NCBI GenBank assembly: GCA_964035575.1
Contig: OZ037900.1
Location: forward strand, 930,001-994,000
Length of the DNA stretch: 64,000 nt
Direction of reading: 5' to 3'
DNA from: Rhynchopus sp. YZ270_cl-10
Taxonomy: Eukaryota > Euglenozoa > Diplonemea > Diplonemida > Diplonemidae
In this document: positions 31,663-42,371 of the stretch, piece by piece
Position numbering within the stretch: the first letter of the stretch is position 1
Layout of the letters: every line of letters begins with the position of its first letter
The notes under the pieces: generated by a model
Seen by the model: the letters and a program-made list of their open reading frames with translations, nothing else
The model's database searches: none
Told to the model about the DNA's origin: nothing
Program-made: the position numbers and the translations under genes

Positions 31663-31778
31663 ACAAAAAAATCCTATTTTCTGTGAAATCTGGACCAATA
31701 TTCACTAATTTACTGATCCTTATCATATTGTCGAAGCGTTCATAAGGAAGCATCACCAGCACTCCATTCTTAAAAACC

Positions 31779-32435
31779 CAGGGTTGTTCCTTGTTCTCGG
31801 AAAAAACAGCAAAATTCTGGATTTATGTTCCCGTTTTTTTCCTTTTTTTGGGTGGGGTTTTTTGCCCTTTTTCGGGCTTTCCGAGCTCTACCCTCACTGT
31901 AGTGGGGTCATTTCGAGAAAATGGACAAGTTCTTGATTGATACAAATTTTGGTTACGACCACTAGTGAGTTGCTCACAATGCTAAATGAGTGTCAGAACT
32001 GTGATTCTGGGCCCACTTTAACCGCCCCTCGAAATTCAAAAAGGGGTCCCAAACCCGGGCGCGCTACACTCGCGCGGAACTTTTTGCAGCTTTGGTCTAG
32101 TTGCATTTTTGGCTGCAAAATGCAAGGGGACCCCAAAGACGTTGGGAATATTATTTGGATGGGGCAGTGATTTTGTACCTGCATACACGCTCCCTCGCGG
32201 TAACCGCGTGCATGCCAATGAAGTGCTCTCTGGGGTTCGATAACCCGTGGAACCAGTGCTTCCGCCGATGAACGGTGAGGCGTTGCACTTCTCTTTTTGC
32301 GGAGCAAAAAATAATATAAATGGCGCCGCAGGCAAAAAAATTTGAGTACAGTGTAAAAATCTAGCTTCCAACGAACCCTTTTTTGCAGAGCAAAAAATGA
32401 AAAATGGCGCCGCAGGCAAAAAAAAAATTGGGGGT
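31779..32435 (-). mobile_element. hAT-like element, second copy, cut by the assembly gap
   Basis: From the end CAGGGTTGTTCCTTG at 31779 it is the near-identical reverse complement of 27024-27907, with small indels. It runs into the N block, so the other end and target duplication cannot be seen. The putative 8-bp flank is TAAAAACC (31771-31778). Confidence 0.88.
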
Positions 32436-32635
32436 NNNNNNNNNNNNNNNNNNNNNNNNNNNNNNNNNNNNNNNNNNNNNNNNNNNNNNNNNNNNNNNNN
32501 NNNNNNNNNNNNNNNNNNNNNNNNNNNNNNNNNNNNNNNNNNNNNNNNNNNNNNNNNNNNNNNNNNNNNNNNNNNNNNNNNNNNNNNNNNNNNNNNNNNN
32601 NNNNNNNNNNNNNNNNNNNNNNNNNNNNNNNNNNN
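32436..32635. other. Assembly gap of 200 N
   Basis: The block of exactly 200 N is presumably of arbitrary size. It falls inside a repeated element and hides the 5' end of the methyltransferase-like gene and probably upstream exons of the PGY protein. Confidence 0.98.
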
Positions 32636-33344
32636 GCAGCGCAGCCTGAAGGCCTTCTTCAACAGCGCAGTCCAAGGGAACGTCTCGGAGCACGACATCA
32701 GCGGCATCGAGCAGGCCTACACGCTCGATAAATTTGCCTCGCGTGCAGACGAGGCAGCTTCGCTTCTCATGGCGACACGGTGCCACGGAGCGGTCGCCTC
32801 TGAGGCCTTTCCTTTGCGTGTTGCTTCTATTGGGGGTGGTCCTGGGAACGATGCGTTTGGGGTCTCGGTGTTCTGTTCGGTGTTGGCGCAGGAGGGTGTG
32901 GCGGTGGGGGACGTTGAGGTTGTGGTGTACGACTTTGCGGAGGGGTGGCGTGGTGTGGTGGAGGCGTTGGACGTTGCGCTGCGTGGGGTCGAAGAGGCCC
33001 CTGCTGGGACTGCACCGCTGGTGCCGACGGCCTTCAGCTTTGAGCTATGCGACCTGCGCAAACGTGCTGACGAAGACGTTAACACACACCTCTGCGCAAA
33101 CGCAGCAGGCTTCGACTACTTCCTCTTCTGCTACTGCCTCCACGAGTCACGTGCCCTAGAAGGCACGCTCTTCCGTGACATCTGTACACTTGCCCCAAAA
33201 GGCGCGGTCTTCATCATAATCGAAGTCTTCAAACGTGTCGTCCAAGATGCCGCCTCAGTTGCCACCGAATGTGGATTTACATTTTACGACGTGAAGAGCA
33301 CGCCAGACACCCCATTCAGTGGCGGTTATTTGGTCAAACACTGA
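32636..33344 (+). CDS. SAM-dependent methyltransferase-like protein, 5' end in gap
   Basis: 236 codons are visible, with the start hidden in the gap. RVASIGGGPGNDAFGV is a typical glycine-rich SAM-binding motif I. VEVVVYDFAEGW would be the acidic end of strand 2, FELCDLRKRAD the motif II region, and FDYFLFCYCLHE motif IV. The fold order fits Rossmann-type (class I) methyltransferases. The substrate cannot be told. The end GGYLVKH is followed directly by the next gene's 5' flank, 250 bp upstream of a small membrane-protein gene on the same strand. Confidence 0.72.
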
Positions 33345-33596
33345 TCCCCCCCCTCAATGCCAAACGTTCAGGCTCCTTCCTCCCTCCGAAGCGTTTTTCA
33401 GCACTTTTCCCCCCAATCTTTCCCCCCTGATTTATTTCTTCAGGAAATCAGAGAACGAAAGAAAGTACGGGCACTTCATCAATCCCCTTCCCCCCTCCAA
33501 TTCCAATTTTTTCCAACACCCCTACCTCCCCCCCGCTCCCCTCCCCTTCTCCCCTTTACCCCCCTAATTAGGTACAATTTATCGTTCTTGAATAAC

Positions 33597-34169
33597 ATGA
33601 AGCCGTCGATGGCAGTGGTTGCGCAGGGCCTGTTGCAGGATGGAACGTTTTGGGGGTTCGCTGCGGCGTCTCCTTTGGTGTTCAACTGCTCTCTGTTCTT
33701 CTCTCTGCGGAAGAATGTACGGCGGGAGCTGAGCGACAGCGACGACGACGACACAACAACACGCCCCCCCAACCGCGAGGAGCACGAACTCGGGACGGCC
33801 CTGCCTGTTGCGCTGAGCATTCCCTTTGCGAATATCTTTGTGTTCTTCATTCTGCTGACGTTGCGGCGGGGGTACGTCCTGAGTCTTGTGGTCCCATCCA
33901 TCTGCACTGCATCTGTAGTAGGACTGTGCAGCAAGCTCACCGCCATCTACACACTGCAGAACGTCCCCGAGGTAGTGTCCACCTCGCTCAACCTTGCGCC
34001 AGTCTCCACCACTGCAGTGCGTGCCCTAAAGGCAGCAGCGTCGCTTGACTTCGGTCTCATGCTTCTGACAGCGTACCCAGCCTTCCTCCGCCTCAAGGAA
34101 CGCATGTACCGTGCCGCAAGGCGCGACATCAAGCGTGATCTCAGTGACCAAGACATGGCACCATCATAA
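33597..34169 (+). CDS. Small multi-span membrane protein, unrecognised
   Basis: 190 residues from the ATG at 33597 (MKPSMAVVAQG), chosen because upstream in-frame sequence is pyrimidine-rich leader. Hydrophobic stretches lie near residues 20-35 (FAAASPLVFNCSLFF), 70-90 (ALSIPFANIFVFFILLTL) and 93-112 (YVLSLVVPSICTASVVGL), with a weaker one near 155. An acidic SDSDDDDTTT loop follows the first span. The C terminus is basic, then RDLSDQDMAPS. The family is not recognised. Confidence 0.65.
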   Translation: MKPSMAVVAQGLLQDGTFWGFAAASPLVFNCSLFFSLRKNVRRELSDSDDDDTTTRPPNREEHELGTALPVALSIPFANIFVFFILLTLRRGYVLSLVVPSICTASVVGLCSKLTAIYTLQNVPEVVSTSLNLAPVSTTAVRALKAAASLDFGLMLLTAYPAFLRLKERMYRAARRDIKRDLSDQDMAPS

Positions 34170-34250
34170 AAGGTTAGGGGGGTGTATGGTGGGGGGTCTT
34201 TCATAGAGACGAAAAGGGGGGGTTTGAAAAAAAAATGAAATGTCTGATGG

Positions 34251-34312
34251 GGTGTGTGTATGTGTGTTTGATAACTAATAGGGGGGTGAGTCTTGCGCAG
34301 AATATGAGTATG
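34251..34312 (-). repeat. Orphan LINE 3' tail (S6)
   Basis: On the minus strand: CATATTCTGCGCAAGACTCA, then CCCCCCTATTAGTTATCAAA and an (AC)n/(AT)n tail. This is the same 3' end as the LINE at 52-60 kb. Confidence 0.7.
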
Positions 34313-34319
34313 TGTGTGT

Positions 34320-35470
34320 GTGGTGCGAAGTTTGTTCGTTCTATTGTGTGTTTTCAGACTGTGGGTACACAACACTGTGTACCTCCACAGTGTGTGACCC
34401 ACCTTCGTTTCCCAGGGTTAGCCATCCCAGCACTTTGTACCCTCAGGCCAAGACCTTCACAGGGTTTCTGGAGGAAGTGCCACGAAAGGACCCCCTGATG
34501 ACAGTTTTAGGTCCAGCCGATGACCAAAGTGAAAGAGAGAATAGTTCTGTCGTGCGATTTATTTTTCCCTTGGACAAGAGAATGAGGAGGAGGGTTGCAG
34601 CGGGTACAGCAACACAACGAGGATCATCAGACAGTATCTGCATCTCTGATGAGACAGGTATACACAAAGAGATGTCAATTCATGCTCCCTTTTTTTTATT
34701 TTCTTTTATTGTTCAAAAACTTAGTTACTGTTTGTTTGTGTCTTTGTGTTTTTTATTATTTCTTGGCCCCTTCTTGTCTTCACTTTGTCCACTCAGTGTG
34801 GTCAATGAAACAAGGGAATACCTTGCGTCTGATGGGCACGAGGTTGTGTTTCCTTTAGGGCTGAGTGATAGCAAAAAAAAAGAGGGAAAAAAAGCAAATA
34901 AATAAATGAAAATGCATCTCATTGAGAGAACAATCACCTTCTCTTTATTTAAAGAGTTGAGGATGATGACTGCGCAAAAAAAATATACGATAGTCGATCA
35001 TCGTCTTCAGCACCCCGAACAGCGCTGGATTAGGGGAAAAAAAGCGAGGTGTCTACACGTTATCAATTATTCGAAAAAATCTTTTTTTTTTTTTTTTTTT
35101 TTTTTTACAAAGAAAGAAACACCACCAACGGAAGTACGTCATCCTCCCCAATTGCATTTTTTTTGTCTCTGCCTTCCTACCTTCTAACTACCAATGGAGA
35201 CAAAATTGTCTGGGGCTTCTGAGGATTGATGTGGATTTCCTGGGGAAAAAAGTAAAACAAAATACGAACTTTTTGTAATTGCCACTTTGCGTGCACAAGC
35301 ACCCTTCTAATTTTTTTTTGTTTGTATTTTTCATTTGCTGCTCGAGAGTTGATGTATTTTTTGACATTTTTGTTGAATGATGAATCTAACATTTTTCTTT
35401 TACATTTTCGATTGCCTAAATTTAATTAGGCAGCTGCTCTCAGCAGCGCCACGATCCATTTTTTTTTCCT
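34320..35470. other. Intergenic, no recognised gene
   Basis: Short ORFs only. It contains a 30-T tract near 35080-35106 and scattered A/T-rich DNA. I see no RNA gene or element boundary. Confidence 0.5.
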
Positions 35471-35477
35471 TCTTCAT

Positions 35478-35521
35478 GATGACTAAGCACCAGAGGCTTA
35501 GGTTCATCTCATAAACTTCTC
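35478..35521 (+). repeat. S1 repeat 5' part, interrupted by a family C element
   Basis: GATGACTAAGCACCAGAGGC then TTAGGTTCATCTCATAAACT and TCTC, after which the family C element follows. Confidence 0.72.
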
Positions 35522-35667
35522 TGGTGCTTTCGGAAGTTGGTCAAAGACTTGTCAGCGACGTGTCACGACCTGTCGGTGACTTGTCGGCGACCTGTCAATA
35601 TCAGGGGGTGTGTGTATAGAGTCCCTGTGTCAGCGACCTGTCAATATCGACCCCTCCCGGAGCACCA
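35522..35667 (+). mobile_element. Family C mini-element (TG...CA ends, TSD TTCTC)
   Basis: It starts TGGTGCTTTCGGAAG and ends CTCCCGGAGCACCA, with direct repeats TTCTC at 35517-35521 and 35668-35672. The interior has GACNTGTC units about every 10-11 bp (35545-35640). It is related to 5766-5871 and inserted into repeat S1. Confidence 0.87.
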
Positions 35668-35682
35668 TTCTCTTCTTTTTTT

Positions 35683-35806
35683 TTCCAGATGAAAACCACG
35701 AAATGTATTGTAGGACTGCATTGGTTGGGTGTCCACCCCGGTACAGCCGGTCATTGTACCAAGGTACACTGTTCACGAGAGGGCTTTTGTATTTCAAGTC
35801 AACTCC
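35683..35806 (+). repeat. S2 repeat, long copy
   Basis: CCAGATGAAAACCACGAAAT, then TTGTAGGACTGCATTGG, a CGGTACAGCCGGTCATTGTA block, and GAGAGGGCTTTTGTATTTCA. It is one of the most complete S2 copies. The start CAGATG resembles a splice acceptor followed by the repeat. Confidence 0.75.
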
Positions 35807-35892
35807 TTTTGGAAGGTGACGAAACTTAGGGTACATCCTTGACTCAATACACCCACAAACTGAGTGCACACCCCCCCTTTATGCACATAGAT

Positions 35893-36013
35893 TGGTGTGG
35901 CTGAAGGGGGGTGCTCTTTCTCCTATTTTCAACTATTCTGGGCATCTGGATTTTTTTGGTGCGGCTGAAGGGAGGTGCTATTTTCTGCTTTTTTGGGGTA
36001 GGCAGCCACACCA
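35893..36013 (+). mobile_element. Family B mini-element (TG...CA ends, TSD TAGAT)
   Basis: The ends are TGGTGTGGCTGAAGGG and GGCAGCCACACCA, with direct repeats TAGAT at 35888-35892 and 36014-36018. A second GGTGCGGCTGAAGGGAGGTG block at 35957-35976 suggests a nested or internally duplicated end. Confidence 0.87.
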
Positions 36014-36439
36014 TAGATCTTTAGGAACAGTACGAAGACGTGAACGAACACGATTCGATTCACACAGGGAGGGGGTGCTGGTTCACATTGAGCATGACTC
36101 CTTGGACGTTGAGTTCTTTTGCTTCCAGCCAACAAAACACCCGAACCTGTCTTGTGTACCCTGACCCTGTGTAGTGCTGCAAAGCATTCCACAACACAAC
36201 GACTTTGTGAGCTCCCACGACTCAGGTCACCAACCTCCCTTATGTGCATAATAAAGCTGTCTTTCTCGACAGAGGAAGATTTTACATTGTCACGGCAAAG
36301 CCCCCCATTTATCCCCACCTCCCATATCACGACAGTTAAATTTAGTAGTGAAAGAAACGTATCCTAGCCCCAAGCAGGTGTTCGAGTACAGAAACCCCCT
36401 TCCCTTCCCCACCTCCCTTTTTTACCACTTTTTTTTTCA

Positions 36440-36543
36440 GATGCGAACCACGAAATGGATGTAGGACTGCATGGTTGGGGTCCACCCACGGTGCACCGGT
36501 ATACCAAGATGCACTGTCATGAGAGAGCTTTTTGTATTTCAAG
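36440..36543 (+). repeat. S2 repeat copy
   Basis: CAGATGCGAACCACGAAATG, then GATGTAGGACTGCATGG, CGGTGCACCGG and GAGAGAGCTTTTTGTATTTC. It lies upstream of the symplekin gene. Confidence 0.72.
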
Positions 36544-36783
36544 CAGTGCTTCCGACTCCACGGAGAATTCTCCAAACGGCGTTTTTATCATTTTCATTTT
36601 TTTTTTTTTCCCGATTTTCGGAAAATTTCGAAAAAAAATGTATTTCAACATTTGCAATGTGACACAACACCCCCCCAAATCCCCATCACCATTTTTATTT
36701 TTTAAACACCCCCTTCAAAACAGACGAGCTGAGGGAACACTCCCTCCTCCCTCCTCCCCCCTCCCTCCCCTTTTCCCCACACA

Positions 36784-39700
36784 ATGTCGATTCAAAGCGA
36801 AAAAAAGGACTGCAGTGAGATGGACGACACCAGTCTTGCGGAGTATATTGGCTGGGTCATTTCACAGCTGAAGTACTCGAGCGGCGCTGAGGACGCTGCT
36901 GCGCTGAACGAGACTGCGGAGGACGCCCTGCTGCAGGCGTTGATGCTGCTCTCCGCGAAGAGCAGTGTGGTGCTGGAGAACGCCTTCGCTCGCTTCTTTG
37001 AGGCTCTTGCGACGAAGGTACGGGACAGCAGCGACCTCACCTTTCTTGGGTTTGCCCGCGAGCTGACCTGCCAGATGCTTACTGTTCTGACACCTCCTTC
37101 ACCTTCCGATGACAGCGATGACCAACCATACATGCGCCTCAAGACAGAAACACACTGCATCCAGGCAGCACTATCTGCTGCTCTCAACGCCTTCCAGGCT
37201 GCGCGCACCACAGACGATACCCACGCGAAAGCATTGGTGGAGTCGCTCAGCAAGCTCGGCTCTGGTCGGCACCGTCTCGCAAAATTAGTATGCTCACAGC
37301 TTTGTAGCATGCTTGACGATGCGTTGCAGAAGGACACCACCTCTAGCCACGTCATCTCGCAGGACGGTCTTAGCACCTTTATTGTTGAGCATCTGCAGAA
37401 TATCCAGACAGATCGCGACAAACGTGACTCTCTCGAAGAAAGCCAGCTCACCATGATGGAGGACTCCCTCCGCCAGTACAACCGTGCCCTCATGCAAGGT
37501 GACGACACAGAACGTCCTAAGAAACGCCGCAAAACTGACGACGGCAGTGCAGCTCCCGCAGATGATATAGACGATTTTGTTGCAGATGAAATGTACAGCG
37601 GGATGGACGCGCCTGCAAAGAAGAACCCACTCTGCCCCCCAGGACAGTTCGATCTGGGTCTCGGGCATTTCCTGACACGTACAGACCTGAACAATATCAT
37701 GCTTGAGAGTCTGCTGAACATCGATATTCTCAGTTTTGAGGGGTTCCAGACAGCGCATTTGGAGGGTCTCGAGCAGAATATGATTCAGCATGCGCGCACG
37801 CTGCAGATCGCGGAGATCAAGCGTGACGACAAGAAGGAGACTCTACGTGTGGAGCGAAATGCGAAGGTAGACTTGACAAAGCTTCTGATTGACGTCGACG
37901 CGAAGGACTCTGCGGTCAAGCGGTCGAGCGAACAGCTGTACCAATCGAAGGCGGAACCACACGACAATGCTGTGATGCTGTCTGCTTTTGGCGCCATTGG
38001 GGAGGCCTTCGGAACACTCAAGAACGAAGGCAAGCACTCCATGCTGCACGGGGCAGCACTCATCTCCCGCCTCATCGCCTCACGCGACGTGCCACGTTCA
38101 CACACCCTCCTGAACCGCATGCTCTACACCTGCGTCGAGACCGTCGCGCCACGCGACCTTGAGACCTCCCTCAGCTTTGCCATACAGCTCCTCTACTCCT
38201 ACTACGCGTGCACAGCACCCTTCGAGATGCAAGAAGACAAGCGTATCTTCTCCTCCAGCTTCGAAAACACCGCCTCCTCCCCGGACTGCGAGATTGACAT
38301 TAAAAACCCGCTTCTTTGGCTGAAAAAGGGTGACGAAGATGAGGAGAACGACACCTTCACCTTCAAGGACAAGGAGGGGACGTACTCTTATGTCTTTGAG
38401 CGGATCTTGAAGGCGTTGAAGTCGCACCTGACGCGCGAGGTGTCTGCGAACAAGATTGCGCTGTCGATGCTTCTGCTGGAATGCCCTATGGTGCCTAAGC
38501 GCATCTGGGGCATCCTGCACGAGCAGTTCTGTCTCTCAGACGACTCGCTGAAGACGTGGGGTGCGATGCAGGCCTTCTGCGACATCATCGTGCACCGTCC
38601 TGCAGCACGCTGCAAGGCGCTGTCGTACTTCCTCTACTACGCCGTATGCGACAAGCCGCAGACACGTGTCTGTGCCATCAACTACCTGATGTACGACATC
38701 CTGAAGCACGACATCTCACTCAAAGCCGTCGTGGTCGATTTCGTGACGCACACCCTCGCACAGCTGGAGGAGGTCCCCAGCACACAGGAGACACCCGAGG
38801 CAGATCTGGAGATGCGACTGCACGAGGTGATCCCTCTGTACCTTGCGCTCACGATGATCGAACCATCACTGCTGTCGCATCTGTTCGCGCTGTACGAGAA
38901 CTGCAAGCGCAGTGGGAAGGTACGTCATATGAAGGCGATTTTGAGTGACGAGAACATTGCGAAGGTTGTGCGCAAGATTGGCGTTGCGAAGATTGTGCCG
39001 ATTCTGTCGGAGCATGCAAACTCTGACCTGGTACTGCATCTCACTAGACTTGCGATCAAAGCAACACGCGACGAGCTACACGAAGTTGTCATTGCCGACG
39101 AGGCAGAGGACCACCAGGGCGTGCCACCACCCCCCCGCTTTGCCCAGGAGCGTCCCCCTACCGGCAATGCGGAGGTCGACCGCCTCGCAGAGCTGTTCCC
39201 TGCACTCCCGCCCATCGACTCCTTCAGCCCTGCCGTGCCCTTCATCGAGGCCGACCTCGACAGCATGCGCGAGCTTGCACTCACCCTCTACACACATTCG
39301 CACGACGCTCGCTTCCTCATCGTGCTTCTCTCTATCACCCCGAAGAACGCCCTGCGCCACCGCATCTTCCCGCTTCTGCTCTCGACCATGAAGAAGGAGC
39401 ACATCAGCATTGCCATCAGAGAGGCGGTGTCGTCGACACCACACCATTTGAGACGTGGTCTGGGCATGACACCCATGGAGGTGATCCGGTACCTGCACTG
39501 CCTGGTGCCGGATAAGGCTGGGAAGGTGGCTATCGTGGGCGGCGACTCCTTCAAGGGTGCGAAGGGCAGCCTCTTCGAGAACAGCATACAGTCCGTAACA
39601 CTGCGCCACGTGGTCTCCGCCATCGACCTCTGTGTCACAACCCTGCACGAAATCTTCTCCGAGCAGGAGATGCGCGCGCTCCTCCCCATGCTTGCAAACG

Positions 39701-41400
39701 AGGTCACGCTCACACCCTACCTGATGCGCACTGTCCTCCAGAGTCTCGGTGTGCATCCACAGATGCTCTCCTTCGTCCTTGCATCCATCATGCCTCTTGT
39801 CCTAAAGAAGTCTGTCTGGAAGGATGAGGACCAGGTATGTAAAGGCTTTTATCCTTTTTTAGATGTCTGGAAGAAAATTCATCTCAATTTTTTTTTTGTG
39901 TTATCAAGCATTGACGAATAGAAATGGAAAACGACGGATGGTGCGTGCCCGCTTTAGCGTATTGTTTTTCCACTAACATCACTCACATTCATCAGTGAAA
40001 AACACAAACCTTTTGCGGTGCGATAAACGAAAAGGTGTTTTCTTTATTTCATTTAACTGTCATATCCTGAAGTCGTTTTCTATTTTAGTATCAGATGATG
40101 AAAATTCTATTTTAGTATCAGATTGTCCGTACAGCTGAGTGTTGATGGAGGTAGTTAAGCGAGAGGCTTAGGTTCATCTTAACTTTACAAACCAAGGAAG
40201 ATAAATGTACACGATTCCAACAATGAATAAGTAAGAGGAGAAAAGTTGAGAGGCATTTCACAAAAAAAAAAAAACACATCCACAGGTGTTATGGAAGGGA
40301 GTTGTGAAGTTTGTTACCGACCACCAGCCGAAGACCCTGGACCTGTTGATGGGTCTGGAGGAGAGCGTATGTTCCCTATTGATAATAGATAAATAAAATA
40401 CCCCCACCCTAGTTTTCTTGACCATCTTTTGAGAATGCAAATAAATCAATAAATACATAAAAAAATGTAGTTCGGCATTTGAAATGTGACAAAACACCAG
40501 TTTTTTTTAATCCTGATTCTCAGACTAACATTTATAAGACGGGGCTGAGGGCATCTTGCCTCTTCTGTGGCTCCAAAAGCAAGCCTTTCTATACGGCTGA
40601 GGATTTTGACTGATATATTAACGTAAAAACTGCGTTTTTCTCGAAAACAAGGTAACACCTCAAACAAACGTTCACTCTCCACAGGTGCTTCTGGAAACGC
40701 TTGCAGGGAAAACACGACTGCTGCGCGCCTTCGTGCGTCATCTGAGCCAGGTATACCCAGTCCTCTTTTTGTCGCTTCTTTTTCTTTCTTGTGCTTTCAT
40801 CCGGATTGCTGGCAATCGTACGTGGGTCAGTCGGAGGTGCCTGCATCAACAACCACAGTTTTTTTCTTTTCTTTTCTTTTCTTTTTTGTGGCCAGTTTTT
40901 TGGCTGAGCGGAAGCGGACAGATAATATGGTATATTATTAACCATTTGAAAAAAAAATGGATGTGATGGATGCACACACCCCCTCTTGATAGAAAAAAAG
41001 GGCAAAAATGAAGTAATTAACCCCCCTTCTGAATTTAGCTTCTATTTTATCAAAAATAAACTCCCTACTCCCCTACACGACGGGACCCAGTGACAAGTGA
41101 CAAGTGAAAATGACAAGTAAATCACTTGTCATGACAAGTAAATAGCCTATATCCCAATAGAAAATCACTTGTCATGACAAGTGACAAGTGAAACGACATG
41201 TCATTTCATTTCACTTGTCACTTGTCACTGGGTCCCGTCGGTACTCCCCTACTCCCCACTCCCCCTTCTACCCAAAAAAAGAGCACAAAGCAAAAACAAC
41301 ACCATTCATCCAAACCCCCCTTCCACAGAACAAAATGATCCATGGCGGGCTCTTGACTACTCTCCAAAGCAACTTTGCAGGCATTGCGACCATATACTAG
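36784..41400 (+). CDS. Symplekin/Pta1, pre-mRNA 3'-end processing scaffold, four exons
   Basis: Exons are 36784-39834 (donor GTATGT), 40286-40366 (donor GTATGT), 40685-40750 (donor GTATAC) and 41329-41400 (acceptor TTCCACAG, stop TAG). All are phase 0, giving 1089 residues. The N terminus is helical-repeat sequence. A charged linker contains a PKKRRK nuclear-signal-like cluster near residue 243. The C-terminal half follows the symplekin tight-junction C-terminal domain: LPPIDSF, TYSFLIVLLSITPKN-like HARFLIVLLSITPKN, MTPMEVIRYLH, MRTVLQSLGVHPQMLSFVLA, then KSVWKDEDQVLWKG across intron 1. The protein scaffolds CPSF/CstF in the nucleus. Introns 1 and 3 hold S1 pieces, and intron 3 holds a 165-bp transposon-like element. 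Confidence 0.9.
40150..40190 (+). repeat. S1 repeat 5' part in symplekin intron 1
   Basis: GGAGGTAGTTAAGCGAGAGG followed by CTTAGGTTCATCTTAAC. It has the same orientation as the gene. Confidence 0.65.
40787..40862 (+). repeat. S1b repeat in symplekin intron 3
   Basis: TTTCATCCGGATTGCTGG, then a GTACGTGGGTCAGTCGGAGG block and TGCCTGCATCAACAACCACAG, followed by a T run. The end CAACCACAG resembles a splice acceptor, but the true acceptor of this intron is at 41328. Confidence 0.72.
41077..41241 (+). mobile_element. 165-bp MITE with GACAAGT arrays in symplekin intron 3 (family D)
   Basis: The ends CGACGGGACCCAGTG and CACTGGGTCCCGTCG are inverted repeats. The 11-bp sequence TACTCCCCTAC is duplicated at 41066-41076 and 41242-41252. 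The interior is almost wholly GACAAGT/ACTTGTC units in both orientations. A 9-11-bp duplication is typical of Mutator-like elements; that class is an inference. Confidence 0.82.
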
Positions 41401-42097
41401 AGCCCTTCTCCCCCCTTTCCACACATCCTCTGTCTACTGGCGGTCTATTAGCACAGTGTGTTTTCATAGCAGTAAGGGCTAGTTCTGGTTGAGTGGGGGG
41501 GTTAAGTGGTGCATATGGTGCAATGGGTTAACTCTTGGGGGGGACAATTCGTCCCGAAAAAAAAACAATGCAAAACTTTAAAAATAATTTGCAGAAATTG
41601 GGGGAGTATTAATGTTACAAAGTAAAAGAAAAGTAAATAAATAAAAAAAGAGCAAAAGAAAAAGAAAAATGTAACATTTTTGGGGAAATACTCTAATTCG
41701 TGTTTTATTCTTTACACGTACCTGCATTTGCCTTGAGGTGTCTGTATGTACGTTATCAAATTATTATTTTTTTTTGATCACATTTGAACCCACAAAAGGG
41801 ATTGTGGTGTTTTTTTTGTGGATTGTGGAACACGAGGGGAGGGTTGCCAACCTTATTTCAAAGACGACTCAAAAAGGGGGAAATCCATCTATGGTGAAAG
41901 AGACGTTATTGGGTTACTTTGAAAAAGGGAGAAGGCAGTCTGTACGGTAGATTTGGTTCCGGAGTGGGGGTGGGTGGTGGTATTGGGGATGAACGAAAAA
42001 CACAAGAAAAGCAAAACAAAAAGGCAAATAAGAATTGCACGAGCGTACCAAGGGGCGATTCCCTGTACCATAAAAAAAAAAATGGATTATTTTTAAA
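41401..42097. other. Intergenic, no recognised gene
   Basis: A/T-rich spacer between symplekin and the next gene, with only short ORFs. It presumably contains the symplekin 3' flank and the next promoter. Confidence 0.5.
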
Positions 42098-42176
42098 GAT
42101 GTAGAACTGCATGGTAGGGGTTCCACCCACAGTGAAACCGGTTATAATATTATGTCCAACCTTGTATTTCATGCCA
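42098..42176 (+). repeat. S2 repeat, diverged copy
   Basis: ATGTAGAACTGCATGGTAGG, then GTTCCACCCACAGTG, CCGGTTATAATATTATG and CTTGTATTTCATGCCAACC. Confidence 0.6.
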
Positions 42177-42371
42177 ACCTTTTTAAAAAAAAAATTGTTC
42201 TTCCTTCAGGTGGACAGCCTCATCCTACCCAAACCTCATCCACAGAACACACCCCCCCAGCTCTCTTTCCCTACTACACAACAACCCTTTTTTTGGGTTT
42301 CTTTTTTTTCTTTTCCTTGCTTTCCCCCCTCCCCTTCCCACCCCCCCCAACTCTGCCAAAAAAAAAAAAGC

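Noticed and set aside
32036-32786. ORFs reading through the N block
   Set aside because: They are artefacts of translating N; one overlaps the hAT-like element and the others are antisense to the methyltransferase.
42111-42371. N-terminal extension of the cNMP-like protein
   Set aside because: It covers an S2 repeat and a pyrimidine tract; the Met at 42372 is the first after the leader.
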